Source: Thermodesulfobacterium hydrogeniphilum
GTDB lineage: Bacteria; Desulfobacterota; Thermodesulfobacteria; Thermodesulfobacteriales; Thermodesulfobacteriaceae
Length of the DNA: 64,000 nt
Direction of reading: 5' to 3'
Assembly: GCF_000746255.1 (NCBI RefSeq)
Contig: NZ_JQKW01000006.1
Location: forward strand, 62,001 to 126,000
Shown here: positions 42,190-51,960 of the stretch, piece by piece
Layout: each line of letters begins with the position of its first letter
How positions within the stretch are numbered: the first letter of the stretch is position 1
Notes under the pieces: generated by a model
Seen by the model: only the letters and a program-made list of their open reading frames with translations
What the model was told of the DNA's origin: nothing
Database searches by the model: none
Translations under genes and position numbers: made by a program

Positions 42190-45100
42190 TTACCAATTAC
42201 TAAAAGGCAATTGCCAGGCTTTTTTAAGCTGTATTATATCAGATTTTAAAATGGTTTTTCCGGTTAGATCTTTAATAATTAAAATTGGTTCAGCAATAAC
42301 TTCTCCAATAAGAGCAAAGGGAAGATCAGACATAAGTTTCTCAAAATCTCTAATTTTTTCTTTTTTAACTGTTACAAGAATTCTTCCAGCACTTTCAGAA
42401 AATAGGATGTAATCTTCTCTTTTTTCTCCTTCATAAGGGACAGCGCTTAAATCTACTGCTATGCCATAGCCACCTGAAAAGGCTTTTTCAGCAAGACAAA
42501 CTCCCAAACCTCCATCAGAAAGATCATGAGCAGACTCAATTAATCCCCAATAAATAGCGTCTCTTAATCTTAGATAAAGTTTTTTATTTAAATGGGGATC
42601 TGGTTTGGGAACTTCACCCCCTTTTATATCAAAAAGTTTAAAATATTCAGACCCACCAAGTTCTTCTTTAGTTATTCCCAAAATAAAAACAAAATCCCCT
42701 GGATTTTTGACATCCATAGTTTGGGCAAATTGAATTTTAGGTATTTTACCAACTACAGAAAAAAGCAGGGTAGGTGGAATAGAAATTTTTAAACCCCCAT
42801 CAGAAAGAATAGTTCCTACTCCATAAGGATTGGGTTTATCTGGATCTAATCCAAGGCTCATAAGATAATCATTTTTCATAGAATCTTTTCCAGAAATGCA
42901 GGGAACACCATAAGTTTTAGTAAAATCATAAAGAGCCATATTGGCTCTAACAAGTTGAGCAAGTTTAAATTTTCCATCAGGGGTTTTCTCACTTTCTATG
43001 GGATCACACCAGCAAAAGTTATCAAGACCTGCCATGTATTCTAAATCAGCACCTACACAAACAGCATTTCTAATTGCTTCATCTATAGCATTTGCCACCA
43101 TCCAATAGGTATCAAAATCTGAGAACTTAGGGCATATTCCATGAGCTACTACAATTCCACTTTCATTCTCAAGGTCATATCTTAAAACTGCTGCATCACT
43201 TGGTCCATCATTTTCTGCACCTACTAAAGGTTTAATAACACTTCCGCCTTGAACCTCATGGTCATATTGTCTAACAACATATTCTTTGGAACAGATATTA
43301 TAAGAACTTAATAGATCTTTTAAGATTTTTTCAAAATCTTCAGGTTTTTCCACTTTAGGTTTTCTGGAGTATTCTGGTGTTTTCCATTCTGCGTATAATT
43401 CAAGTTGAGGAACCCCGTTATGTAAGAATTCTAAAGGTAATAACCCTACAGTTTTTTCTTCGTATAAAATATGGAAATAACCAGAATCAGTAAATTTACC
43501 AAGAACTGTAGCAAGCACTCCCATTTTGTTAGCTAATTCTAAAAATCTATCAATCTTATCAGGGGGAACAGCCACAGTCATTCTCTCCTGACTTTCTGAA
43601 ACAAGGATTTCCCAAGGACGAAGTCCAGGATATTTTAAAGGAGCTTTAGCAAGATCTATTTCAGCTCCTCCAGATTCTCTTGCCATTTCTCCTACAGAAG
43701 AAGAAAGGCCACCTGCACCGTTATCTGTAATAGAGTTGTATAAACCTTCATCTCTGGCTTTAAGTAAGAAATCTACCATTCTTTTTTGGGTAATAGGATC
43801 TCCTATTTGCACGGCTGTAGCAGGAGATCCTTCATGTAAAGCTTCTGAAGAAAAAGTTGCTCCGTGAATACCATCTTTTCCAATCTTTCCACCTACCATT
43901 ACCACTAAATCACCAGGTTTGGCTCTTTTTTCCCAAGAAGGTTCATTATTAATACAGAGAGGTAAAAGCCCTCCTGTTCCGCAGTAAACCAGAGGTTTGC
44001 CAAGATATCTGGGATCAAAGACTATAGATCCATTTACCGTAGGTATTCCACTTTGATTCCCTCCGTGTTCCACCCCTTCTCTTACTCCTTCAAAAATACG
44101 CTTAGGATGTAAAATACGAGGTGGTAAAGGTTTATCCCAATCAGGAGGAGCAAAACAAAATATGTCTGTATTAAAAATAAGCTTAGCTCCTTTACCTGTA
44201 CCAAGGGGATCTCTGTTTACTCCTACAATCCCTGTTAAAGCACCTCCATAGGGATCAAGGGCAGAGGGACTATTATGTGTTTCTACTTTAAAAGCCAAAG
44301 CCCATTTATCATCAAGTTTGATTACTCCTGCATTATCTACAAAGATAGATAAGCAAAAATCTCTTTTGCCTTTTTCTTTTCTGATTTCTTCTGTAGAGGC
44401 TTTTATAAAGGTTTTAAATAGACTGTTTATAATCTTTTCTTCGCCGGTATCAAGGTCTTTATAATAAATTTTAGAATTAAAAATTTTATGTTTACAGTGT
44501 TCTGACCAGGTTTGAGCAAGACTTTCAAGTTCTACATCGGTGATGGCCTCATCAAGCCCATATTTTTTTCGCACCTTTATAAAATCAGGATTGGAAAAAT
44601 ATTCTTTTATAGTCTGCATTTCTTTAAGATTTAAAGCCAAGAGACGATCTTTAGAAAGCTTAATCAGTTCTTCTTCTGAAAGCTCTGCCAAATTGAAAGT
44701 TTCTACAACAGGTGGAAAATATTCTGTAACTCTTGGCACAGGATAACTTAATCCTTTTTGAATAAAATCCTCCTTAGAAAGGATAAACCATCTTTCAATA
44801 AGTTCATTAGCTAAAAGCTCTTTAGCAATTCTCTCTACATCTTCTTTTTTTATAGAACCTTTTATAAGAAACTGACGGGCAAAATAAACACCTTCCTTAG
44901 AGGAATCCAAGGGTCTTTCCAAAATATAACTTAAAGCTTCTTCTGCAGTTTTTCCTTCATTATCAGTAACACCAGGACGATAACCAATTTCTAAAACCCA
45001 ATCAAAAGAATAATTTAGCTCTAAGGAAAGAGGCTTGTTAATGCTAAAGATTTGAATTACAGGATCACATAGAGCGGATTTAGTAAAAGTTTCAATAATA

Positions 45101-45255
45101 TCTTCAGAAAAGTCACCTTCTACGAGATAAACTTTGATAAAATGAACTTCTTCTAAGGAAAAACCAAGATCCTGTTCAATTTTTTTAAAAACTTTTGCAC
45201 CGAAAACATCTTTAAAATTAGGTTTAGTAGCAACTTCTATTCTATAAACCCCCAT
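42190..45255 (-). CDS. purL: Phosphoribosylformylglycinamidine synthase, PurS-PurL fusion
   Basis: This purine-biosynthesis enzyme converts FGAR to FGAM. From ATG 45255 it has 1021 residues. The first 180 contain two PurS-like ferredoxin-fold units (MGVYRIEVATKPNFKD onward; then FDWVLEIGYRPGVTDNEG). The AIR-synthase-type PurL catalytic part follows with TWSEHCKHK, GVNRDPLGTGKG, HGGNQSGIPTV and ITDNGAGGLSSSVGEM. There is no C-terminal glutaminase domain, so a separate PurQ must exist elsewhere. A TTG at 45291 is rejected as start. The promoter TTGAAT-N17-TATATT places the RNA start at the ATG, suggesting a leaderless mRNA. Confidence 0.93.
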   Translation of the reverse strand: MGVYRIEVATKPNFKDVFGAKVFKKIEQDLGFSLEEVHFIKVYLVEGDFSEDIIETFTKSALCDPVIQIFSINKPLSLELNYSFDWVLEIGYRPGVTDNEGKTAEEALSYILERPLDSSKEGVYFARQFLIKGSIKKEDVERIAKELLANELIERWFILSKEDFIQKGLSYPVPRVTEYFPPVVETFNLAELSEEELIKLSKDRLLALNLKEMQTIKEYFSNPDFIKVRKKYGLDEAITDVELESLAQTWSEHCKHKIFNSKIYYKDLDTGEEKIINSLFKTFIKASTEEIRKEKGKRDFCLSIFVDNAGVIKLDDKWALAFKVETHNSPSALDPYGGALTGIVGVNRDPLGTGKGAKLIFNTDIFCFAPPDWDKPLPPRILHPKRIFEGVREGVEHGGNQSGIPTVNGSIVFDPRYLGKPLVYCGTGGLLPLCINNEPSWEKRAKPGDLVVMVGGKIGKDGIHGATFSSEALHEGSPATAVQIGDPITQKRMVDFLLKARDEGLYNSITDNGAGGLSSSVGEMARESGGAEIDLAKAPLKYPGLRPWEILVSESQERMTVAVPPDKIDRFLELANKMGVLATVLGKFTDSGYFHILYEEKTVGLLPLEFLHNGVPQLELYAEWKTPEYSRKPKVEKPEDFEKILKDLLSSYNICSKEYVVRQYDHEVQGGSVIKPLVGAENDGPSDAAVLRYDLENESGIVVAHGICPKFSDFDTYWMVANAIDEAIRNAVCVGADLEYMAGLDNFCWCDPIESEKTPDGKFKLAQLVRANMALYDFTKTYGVPCISGKDSMKNDYLMSLGLDPDKPNPYGVGTILSDGGLKISIPPTLLFSVVGKIPKIQFAQTMDVKNPGDFVFILGITKEELGGSEYFKLFDIKGGEVPKPDPHLNKKLYLRLRDAIYWGLIESAHDLSDGGLGVCLAEKAFSGGYGIAVDLSAVPYEGEKREDYILFSESAGRILVTVKKEKIRDFEKLMSDLPFALIGEVIAEPILIIKDLTGKTILKSDIIQLKKAWQLPFSNW

Positions 45256-45262
45256 ATCACAG

Positions 45263-45291
45263 AATATATCATTTATTATAAAAAAATTCAA
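45263..45291 (-). promoter_or_regulatory. purL promoter, probably leaderless
   Basis: On the minus strand TTGAAT (45291-45286) and TATATT (45268-45263) are spaced by 17 bases. The -10 ends 7 bases before the purL ATG, and no Shine-Dalgarno lies between them. Confidence 0.6.
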
Positions 45292-45363
45292 CCCTAAATT
45301 ATCATTAAAACAAGGTTATTCAGATTCTATTTAAAAAGATTACATAAAATTAGTTTTTTACAG

Positions 45364-45392
45364 TTGACACTCTTAGTTTAAAAATATATAAT
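45364..45392 (+). promoter_or_regulatory. Consensus sigma-70 promoter of purD
   Basis: TTGACA (45364-45369) and TATAAT (45387-45392) are both perfect hexamers with a 17-base spacer. The -10 ends 35 bases before the purD ATG, leaving room for its GAGGAAG ribosome site. The divergent purL promoter lies about 70 bases away. Confidence 0.9.
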
Positions 45393-45427
45393 AATTTTAA
45401 AAAATAAATGAGAACGAGGAAGTTAAA

Positions 45428-46711
45428 ATGAGGATACTTGTTCTTGGAGGAGGCGGAAGAGAACATGCTATATGTTATGTTATCTCTAAATCTTCTAAAT
45501 TAGAAAAACTTTTTTGCATACCAGGAAATGGTGGAATTTCAGAAATTGCTCAAACCTTTCCAGATATATCTTTAAATAGTTTTGAAAAAATTGCTGATTT
45601 CTGTAAGGAAAATAATATAAATTTTGTAATCCCAGGTCCTGAAGAGCCTTTGGTTAAGGGTATAAAGGATTATTTAGAAAAAGAAGGTATAAAAGTTTTT
45701 GGACCGGATAAATTATGTGCTCAGATTGAAGGAAGTAAAGCTTTTGCTAAGGAAGTAATGGCTAAAGCTGGGGTTCCTACAGCTAAATTTGAAATTTTTG
45801 ATGATTCTTCTAAAGCCAAAGCCTATGTTGAAAAGATGGGTGCTCCCATTGTAGTAAAAGCAGATGGGCTTTGTGCTGGTAAAGGCGTTTTTGTATGTGA
45901 TACCAAAGAGGAAGCCATTAAAGCAATAGAAAAAATAATGGAAGAAAAAATTTTTGGAGAATCAGGAAATAAAGTAGTAATTGAAGAAAAATTGGTAGGA
46001 GAAGAGGCCTCTTATATAGTAATTACAGACGGATATACTTTTAAGGCTCTTCCTACATCACAGGATCATAAAAGACTTCTTGATAATGACGAAGGACCTA
46101 ATACAGGAGGTATGGGAGCTTATTCCCCTGCACCTTTAATCACCCCAGAACTAAGAACAAAAATAGAACAAAAGGTAATAGCTCCTATTATAAAAACTCT
46201 TGAAAAAGAGGGACATCCTTATTTAGGATTTCTTTATGCAGGACTTATGATAGTCAATAATGAACCTTATGTGCTTGAATTTAATTGCAGACTTGGAGAT
46301 CCTGAAGCTCAGGCTATTTTACCAAGAATAGATAATGATTTTTTAGAATTAGTAGAACTTACTATAGAAGGTAAACTTGCTGAAGTAAATCTTAAAGAAA
46401 AAGATGGAGCAGCAGTTTGTGTTGTTATGGCAAGCAAAGGTTATCCTGGTAAATATGAAAAAGGCAAAAAAATAGAGGGGTTGGATAAAGTTTCTCAGAT
46501 GTCAGATGTGATTGTGTTTCATGCAGGAACAAAAAAGGTGGGAGATGAATTTTATACCAACGGAGGAAGAGTCCTTGGAGTAACCGCTCTTGATAAGGAT
46601 ATACCCTCAGCTATAGAAAAAGCATATAAAGCAGTCTCTCTTATTAATTTTGAAGGAGCACATTACAGAAAAGATATAGGTAAAAAAGCTTTTAAATATT
46701 TAAAAACTTAA
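45428..46711 (+). CDS. purD: Phosphoribosylamine--glycine ligase (GAR synthetase)
   Basis: PurD is an ATP-grasp ligase for the second step of purine synthesis. The 427-residue chain starts [15 protein letters not shown]. It contains [26 protein letters not shown], the ATP-grasp hinge, [20 protein letters not shown] and [18 protein letters not shown]. It is driven by a perfect sigma-70 promoter and its last 4 bases overlap the convergent purE. Confidence 0.97.
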   Translation: MRILVLGGGGREHAICYVISKSSKLEKLFCIPGNGGISEIAQTFPDISLNSFEKIADFCKENNINFVIPGPEEPLVKGIKDYLEKEGIKVFGPDKLCAQIEGSKAFAKEVMAKAGVPTAKFEIFDDSSKAKAYVEKMGAPIVVKADGLCAGKGVFVCDTKEEAIKAIEKIMEEKIFGESGNKVVIEEKLVGEEASYIVITDGYTFKALPTSQDHKRLLDNDEGPNTGGMGAYSPAPLITPELRTKIEQKVIAPIIKTLEKEGHPYLGFLYAGLMIVNNEPYVLEFNCRLGDPEAQAILPRIDNDFLELVELTIEGKLAEVNLKEKDGAAVCVVMASKGYPGKYEKGKKIEGLDKVSQMSDVIVFHAGTKKVGDEFYTNGGRVLGVTALDKDIPSAIEKAYKAVSLINFEGAHYRKDIGKKAFKYLKT

Positions 46712-47220
46712 GCTTTATAAGCTAAATACTCTTTATATCCTAATTTTTGTAATTTCTTGTTTTTTTCCATAACAGATTTTTTCATTTTTTCTCTATAGTT
46801 TCCAAGTTTTTCTTTAATTTCTGGATATTTGATAGAAAGAATATGAATAGCTAAAAGACCTGCATTTTTAGCATTATTTATAGCAACTGTAGCTACAGGA
46901 ATTCCAGAGGGCATCTGGACTATAGATAAAAGAGAATCCAAACCGTCTAAGGTTTTGCTTTTTATAGGAACACCTATTACAGGAAGAGTAGTAAATGCAG
47001 CTATAACACCTGGTAAATGCGCTGCTCCTCCTGCTCCTGCAATAATGACTTCTAATCCCCTTTCTTCTGCAGTTTTGGCATATTCAAAGGCTATTTCAGG
47101 TGTTCTATGAGCAGAAATAACAGAAATTTCATAGGATATTTCAAAGGCTTCTAAAACCTCAGCAGCTTCCTTCATAATAGGCAAATCAGAATCACTACCC
47201 ATTACAATTCCTACTTTCAT
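46708..47220 (-). CDS. purE: N5-carboxyaminoimidazole ribonucleotide mutase
   Basis: PurE rearranges N5-CAIR to CAIR in purine synthesis. The 170-residue enzyme has [34 protein letters not shown] and the ALLAIHIL-like end (AGLLAIHIL). The pattern is of the bacterial class I enzyme. AAGGAGG precedes the ATG, and it follows the YedF-like gene by 12 bases on the same strand, so both are probably cotranscribed. Confidence 0.96.
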   Translation of the reverse strand: MKVGIVMGSDSDLPIMKEAAEVLEAFEISYEISVISAHRTPEIAFEYAKTAEERGLEVIIAGAGGAAHLPGVIAAFTTLPVIGVPIKSKTLDGLDSLLSIVQMPSGIPVATVAINNAKNAGLLAIHILSIKYPEIKEKLGNYREKMKKSVMEKNKKLQKLGYKEYLAYKA

Positions 47221-47232
47221 AAATTTCCTCCT

Positions 47233-47838
47233 TTATCCTATCCATACAGTTTTTTTGAAATAAAAAATCCCTTCTAAATATACATCAGTTCCTGCTCTAT
47301 GTCCAACCTTTAATTGGTTTTCCAATTGAAAATATTTTAAACAGGTTCCACAGCTATAAATTTCTACTCCTTTTTTCTCCAGTTCTTTTATCAAAGGTAT
47401 AAATTCTTCTTCTAAAGTGGTCAATTTTACTCCTGTATTCATAAAAAATATTCTATCAGGTAAAAGATTATGCACAAGCATTGTTTCAAAAAAGGCTTTC
47501 ATTAAAATTTTACCAAGTTTTTCCTCTTTTCCCATAGAATCAGTAGCAATAATAACAAAAATATTTTTTCTTTCTTTATTTTGAATTTCACAAGAAATAG
47601 GGACTTCTTTATCAGTATCTCCTATTTTTTCAATGATAATAATATATTCATTTTCTTTTTCCTCTACAGAGACAATTTTATGTCCCTGAGCACTTACAAA
47701 TTTTTGCACATTTTTCAAAGAGGTTTCATTATCCAGAAGCACTTTTATTTGTTCTCCAATATTTATGGATTCCAAAGCTTCTTTAGTTTTTATAATAGGT
47801 TGAGGACAGGGAAGACCTTTAACATTTATTTCTTTCAT
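47233..47838 (-). CDS. yedF: YedF-like TusA-DsrE fusion (sulfur/selenium metabolism)
   Basis: From ATG 47838 (AGGAGG) the protein has 201 residues. A TusA domain (about 1-72) begins KEINVKGLPCPQPIIK, with the persulfide-accepting Cys in CPxP. A DsrE-like domain (about 90-190) contains IFFMNTGVKLT, KGVEIYSCGTC with a CxxC pair, and GHRAGTDVYLE. This two-domain arrangement defines the YedF family associated with selenium metabolism and sulfur trafficking. Sulfur relay toward tRNA thiolation or selenophosphate is inference. It is upstream of purE in the same operon. Confidence 0.85.
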   Translation of the reverse strand: MKEINVKGLPCPQPIIKTKEALESINIGEQIKVLLDNETSLKNVQKFVSAQGHKIVSVEEKENEYIIIIEKIGDTDKEVPISCEIQNKERKNIFVIIATDSMGKEEKLGKILMKAFFETMLVHNLLPDRIFFMNTGVKLTTLEEEFIPLIKELEKKGVEIYSCGTCLKYFQLENQLKVGHRAGTDVYLEGIFYFKKTVWIG

Positions 47839-47928
47839 AAAATCCTCCTGCAATTTTTTATTTCTGAAATAATTTACTACTGGAAATCCAAAGATTCTAA
47901 TAGAAAAATTTAATAAAATTGTAAAAAT

Positions 47929-48732
47929 TTATTTATTTAAGCAATAGAATTGATTTAAAAATTTTTTAAAAAGGAACTCTGTATCCAAACAAGGACGGTC
48001 TTTGCAAACATTTGGAAAACAGGGACTGCATTTTAAATTTAAAGAGATTATTGTATAGTTTAACCCTATAGGTTTCCAGATTACAGGATCAGTGGGTCCA
48101 AAGAAGATAAAAGATTTTACTCCTAAATATGAAGCAAGATGGGAGATACCACTATCAAGACCAATAAAGATTTTAGCAGATTTTAAAGCTTGGGCTATTT
48201 TTAAAGGATCTAAGGATTCCCAGTAATTTTTAGTGAAATTTTTTATCCACTGATCACCTTCTCCAATTAAATAAATAGTTTTAAACCCTTGAGAGATTAA
48301 AAACTTTTCTATTTTTTCAAAAAGAGAAAAATCAGGTATCTTTTTAAAAGAACCACTTCCAGGATGTAAAACTGCCTTGTTTTTTAAAGGACTGTTTGAT
48401 ATTTCTTTAACAGGTAAAATCCAAGAAAAATCCTTTTCCAGATTTAAAGTTTTAAAATAATAATCTATAATCCAAATTCTTTTAGAGGGAAAAGGATCAA
48501 ATCCTTTTAATTTAGAAAAGATTATTTTTGTTTCATAATCTTTCCCCAAAATCTGGGGATAGAAATCACTATAAATTTCATCTAACCAGCCTATATGTTT
48601 GGCAATTTTGAAATATTCAGTATTTCCTATAGCAACAATGTAATATTTTCTCTTTTTAAAAGTTTCTAACAATGGAAAAGTAAGTAAGGTATCTCCTAAA
48701 CCCCCTCTTCTGTAAAATAAAAGTTTTTTCAT
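47929..48732 (-). CDS. Glycosyltransferase family 9 (heptosyltransferase-like)
   Basis: This 267-residue protein starts at ATG 48732; a TTG two codons earlier is less likely. It has the GT9 start LLFYRRGGLGDTLLTFPLLE and the donor-site motif FIGLDSGISHLASYLGVKSF followed by FFGPTDPVIW. Members add heptose or related sugars to the LPS inner core at the cytoplasmic face. It is shorter than typical WaaC/WaaF (about 320-350) and ends with a Cys-rich tail (CSPCFPNVCKDRPC) that is common in GT9 enzymes. It is divergent from the DegT gene. Confidence 0.85.
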   Translation of the reverse strand: MKKLLFYRRGGLGDTLLTFPLLETFKKRKYYIVAIGNTEYFKIAKHIGWLDEIYSDFYPQILGKDYETKIIFSKLKGFDPFPSKRIWIIDYYFKTLNLEKDFSWILPVKEISNSPLKNKAVLHPGSGSFKKIPDFSLFEKIEKFLISQGFKTIYLIGEGDQWIKNFTKNYWESLDPLKIAQALKSAKIFIGLDSGISHLASYLGVKSFIFFGPTDPVIWKPIGLNYTIISLNLKCSPCFPNVCKDRPCLDTEFLFKKFLNQFYCLNK

Positions 48733-48813
48733 AAGCAATTTAATCTGGAGTTTCTTAAAATTTAAAGTATAATTATCAAGACTTATTTTGGAAAGATATA
48801 AAAGGGTTTGTTT

Positions 48814-49953
48814 ATGGAAATTCCTTTTATAGACTTAAAAAGAAGTTATAAGATTTATGGAGAAGAAATAGAAGAAGCTGTAAAAGAGGTTTTAAGAAGC
48901 GGGATATATTTAAATGGTTCTAAAACAAAGGAACTTGAAGAAACTTTAGCAAATTATTTAGGGACTTATTTTGCTGTTGGAGTTTCCTCTGGAACAGAAG
49001 CTTTGTATTTAATTTTAAAAGCTTTAGAATTACCTCAAAATACCTATGTTTTACTTCCCTCTTTTACCTTCATTGCCACTTCCGAAGTGGTAATACGGAA
49101 TGGGCTTATTCCCTATTTTTTAGATATTGATGAAAAGACCTATAATTTAAGTCCAAAAAGTTTAGAAGAAGCTTATTATAAACTTACAGATCAGGGCAAA
49201 AAGGTTTCTGCTGTAATAGCTGTAAGTCTCTTTGGATTGCCAGCAGATTTAGAAAAAATAAAATGCTTTTGTGAAGAAAAGGGACTAATTCTTATTGAAG
49301 ATATCTGTCAGTCCTTTGGAGCAAAAATAAAGGATAAAAAAGTAGGAACCTTTGGGGTAGCTTCAGCCACCTCTTTTTATCCAACCAAATCTCTTTCTAC
49401 CTGCGGTGATGCTGGTATGGTTTTTACCTCTGATAAATTTTTGGCTCAAAAAATAAGATATTTAAAAGAACATGGTCAGACTAAACCTTATTTTTATGAA
49501 TATCACGGAGTAAATGGGAGGATTGATGAAATCCATAGTGCTATTTTACTTGTTAAATTTAAATATTTTGAAAATGAAATAAAGCTGAGAAATAAATGGG
49601 CTAAAAAATATCAAGAAGGGTTAAAAGATTTAGAGCCTTATTTAAAACTTCCTTTTGTTCCGGAAAATTATTATTCAACTTGGTCCTTATTTACTATAAA
49701 AACAAAAAAAAGAGATAAATTAAGAGAATTTTTAAGTAAAAGAGGGATAAAAACAGGAGTTTATTATACTTATCCTTTACATTTACAGCCAGTTTATAAA
49801 AAATTAAATTTTAAAAAAGGGAATCTGCCTGTTACAGAAAAAATATCTCAAGAGGTTTTAAGTTTACCCATGTTCCCTTATTTAACTGAAACAGAAATAG
49901 AATATGTTATTAGTTTTATAAAAAATTTTTTTGAAGAGGTTTTAAATGAGTGA
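48814..49953 (+). CDS. DegT/DnrJ/EryC1/StrS aminotransferase
   Basis: This PLP-dependent sugar aminotransferase (379 residues from ATG 48814) begins EIPFIDLKRSYKIYGEEI, a typical family start. The cofactor Asp/Gln are in LIEDICQSFGA, and the Schiff-base Lys is in TSFYPTKSLST (about 185). Members make amino sugars for LPS, O-antigen or glycoprotein glycans using nucleotide 4- or 3-keto sugars. With the neighbouring GT9 and TIM-barrel isomerase it suggests surface-glycan synthesis. The exact substrate is unknown. Its end overlaps the next gene by 8 bases. Confidence 0.9.
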   Translation: MEIPFIDLKRSYKIYGEEIEEAVKEVLRSGIYLNGSKTKELEETLANYLGTYFAVGVSSGTEALYLILKALELPQNTYVLLPSFTFIATSEVVIRNGLIPYFLDIDEKTYNLSPKSLEEAYYKLTDQGKKVSAVIAVSLFGLPADLEKIKCFCEEKGLILIEDICQSFGAKIKDKKVGTFGVASATSFYPTKSLSTCGDAGMVFTSDKFLAQKIRYLKEHGQTKPYFYEYHGVNGRIDEIHSAILLVKFKYFENEIKLRNKWAKKYQEGLKDLEPYLKLPFVPENYYSTWSLFTIKTKKRDKLREFLSKRGIKTGVYYTYPLHLQPVYKKLNFKKGNLPVTEKISQEVLSLPMFPYLTETEIEYVISFIKNFFEEVLNE

Positions 49954-50713
49954 ATTAGTATTTGTTTCTGTTCCATTTAATCTATTAGTAGAAAAATATT
50001 TATCTCATATTTTTAAAAATAGAATAAATGTGGAAATAGCTCTTAATACCGAGTCTTTGGATAATTACTCTTACAAATTTTTTAGAAAAATAGCTCAAGA
50101 GTTAAAAGAGGAGGGATTAAAAATAACTATTCATTTGCCTTTTATGGATTTATCTATAGGAGCTTTGGATCCCTGGATAAAAGAAGCAAGTTTAAGAAGA
50201 ATTATCTTTGCTATAGAAAGAGTTGTTATTTTTGAACCTTTAAATATGGTTTTGCATTCTGGTTATCATGCTGATTATCATAGAGAAAAAAAATCTGAAT
50301 GGAGAGAATCTTTCATAGAAGGTCTTTCAAAAATTTTAGAAATTTGTAAAGATTTTAATTTAACTTTATCTCTGGAAAATACTTTTGAGCCTGATCCTGA
50401 ATTTATAAAACCTGTTTTTGAAACCTTTCAGGGTGAACTTTTTTGGTGCTTTGATCCAGCTCATGCTAAGGTTTTTTCAGAAAAAGATGAATTGGAATGG
50501 TTAAAAACATTGTATCCATATCTTAAAGAAATACATTGCCATGATAACTTAGGAAAATATGATGATCACTTAGCTATAGGAAAGGGTAATGTAAAATTTA
50601 AAGAAATTTTTGAATTTTTGAGAGAAAAAAATATTAAACCCATTTTAACCTCAGAAGCTCATAATGAGGAAGATACCTATATTAATTTGAAATTTCTAAA
50701 AAGTATTTTCTAA
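49946..50713 (+). CDS. Sugar phosphate isomerase/epimerase-like TIM barrel
   Basis: This 255-residue xylose-isomerase-like (AP endonuclease 2 superfamily) barrel carries metal-ligand motifs ITIHLPFMD, VLHSGYH, SLENTF, CFDPAHA, IHCHDNLG and SEAH on successive strands. Such proteins isomerise sugars or sugar phosphates, and some are endonuclease IV relatives; the lack of full Nfo motifs favours the sugar isomerase side. It overlaps the DegT gene upstream and the transglycosylase gene by one base downstream. Confidence 0.8.
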   Translation: MSELVFVSVPFNLLVEKYLSHIFKNRINVEIALNTESLDNYSYKFFRKIAQELKEEGLKITIHLPFMDLSIGALDPWIKEASLRRIIFAIERVVIFEPLNMVLHSGYHADYHREKKSEWRESFIEGLSKILEICKDFNLTLSLENTFEPDPEFIKPVFETFQGELFWCFDPAHAKVFSEKDELEWLKTLYPYLKEIHCHDNLGKYDDHLAIGKGNVKFKEIFEFLREKNIKPILTSEAHNEEDTYINLKFLKSIF

Positions 50714-51891
50714 TGAAGAAATTAATATTTTTTTTAATATTTTTATTTTTAATTTCTTATATCTGGACAAACGCTTTATTTTCTTTCAATAATAGCACTT
50801 CTTCTACATCAAATACAACATCAAATGTAACTTTAAATAGCACTTCAAATATGACCACTTCTAATATAATTTTAAATGAAATATCAAATGAGAGTTCAAA
50901 TAAAACTTTAAATATGAATTTATCAAATAATACAGTTTCAAATAAAACTTCTTCAGAAAATTTTGAAAATTTCAAGGAAGTTTATGAAACTTTTGAAGAA
51001 TTACCTCCTGAAGTAATTATAAACTTGCCTCCAGATATAAACAATCAGGTTGCATATTTTCTTCATTATTATACTACCCGAGGAAAAAAGGGACTTCAGA
51101 AATGGTTTAACAGATGCGGTCCTTTTTTACCTTATTTCAAGACTATTTTTAAAGAATACAATATTCCAGAAGATTTAGTTTATTTAGCTTTAATAGAAAG
51201 TGGATGCAATCCTTTTGCGGTGTCCAGAGCAGGGGCAGTTGGAATTTGGCAATTTATGAAAGGAACAGCTAAGAAGTATGGTTTAAAAATAAATTATTGG
51301 ATTGATGAAAGAAAAGATTTTATAAAATCCACCTATGCAGCAGCTAAATATTTAAAAGATCTATATCAACTTTTTGGAGACTGGAGACCAGCAGTTGCAA
51401 GTTACAATCTTGGTGAAGGTAGACTATTGCGAATTCTAAAAGCCAAAAATTTTATAGATTACTGGCAAGTAATGAGGTCTAATAGATTACCTTTAGAAAC
51501 TATGACATATCTGCCTCAATGGATGGCTATAACACTAATTGCCAAAAATCCTCAAAAATACGGATTTAAACCTATTGTAGAAAAACCTGTAGATTATAAA
51601 GAAATAAAAGTAAATGGAGGTATAGATTTAAAAGTTTTTACTGCGGCAGGGAAAATAGATTACAAAAAATTGCTTATCTTAAATGCAGAGCTGAGGCGTA
51701 ATATCACTCCTCCTAAAAAAATTTACAATTTAAAAATACCTTATGGTAAAGATAAGGAATTTCAAAAAAATTTGAAAAATATAAAATTAATCAAAGTTAG
51801 AAAATGGACTCCTTATGGCATAATAAGAATTATTACCATTCCAAGAGTTGCTTTTAGAGGTTTATTGCGATCTTCCAAAGCCAAAAAGTGA
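50713..51891 (+). CDS. Membrane/periplasmic lytic transglycosylase (MltD-like) with Asn-Ser-Thr-rich linker
   Basis: This 392-residue protein cleaves peptidoglycan glycan strands. A signal peptide or anchor (about 5-23) is followed by a striking low-complexity linker (24-82) with eleven N-x-S/T sequons. The SLT catalytic domain follows (about 145-270): LALIESGCNPFAVSRAGAVG (catalytic Glu162), GIWQFM, and PAVASYNLGEGR. A basic tail follows in place of typical LysM repeats. The N-linker is encoded by an imperfect repeat rich in AAT and ACT codons. It starts at the last base of the preceding gene's stop codon. Confidence 0.87.
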   Translation: MKKLIFFLIFLFLISYIWTNALFSFNNSTSSTSNTTSNVTLNSTSNMTTSNIILNEISNESSNKTLNMNLSNNTVSNKTSSENFENFKEVYETFEELPPEVIINLPPDINNQVAYFLHYYTTRGKKGLQKWFNRCGPFLPYFKTIFKEYNIPEDLVYLALIESGCNPFAVSRAGAVGIWQFMKGTAKKYGLKINYWIDERKDFIKSTYAAAKYLKDLYQLFGDWRPAVASYNLGEGRLLRILKAKNFIDYWQVMRSNRLPLETMTYLPQWMAITLIAKNPQKYGFKPIVEKPVDYKEIKVNGGIDLKVFTAAGKIDYKKLLILNAELRRNITPPKKIYNLKIPYGKDKEFQKNLKNIKLIKVRKWTPYGIIRIITIPRVAFRGLLRSSKAKK

Positions 51892-51960
51892 AAACTAAAC
51901 TTGTTTTTTTTAAAAAATTTATTAAAATTTTGTCAGTTCTTTTTTAAAGGAAACAATATT

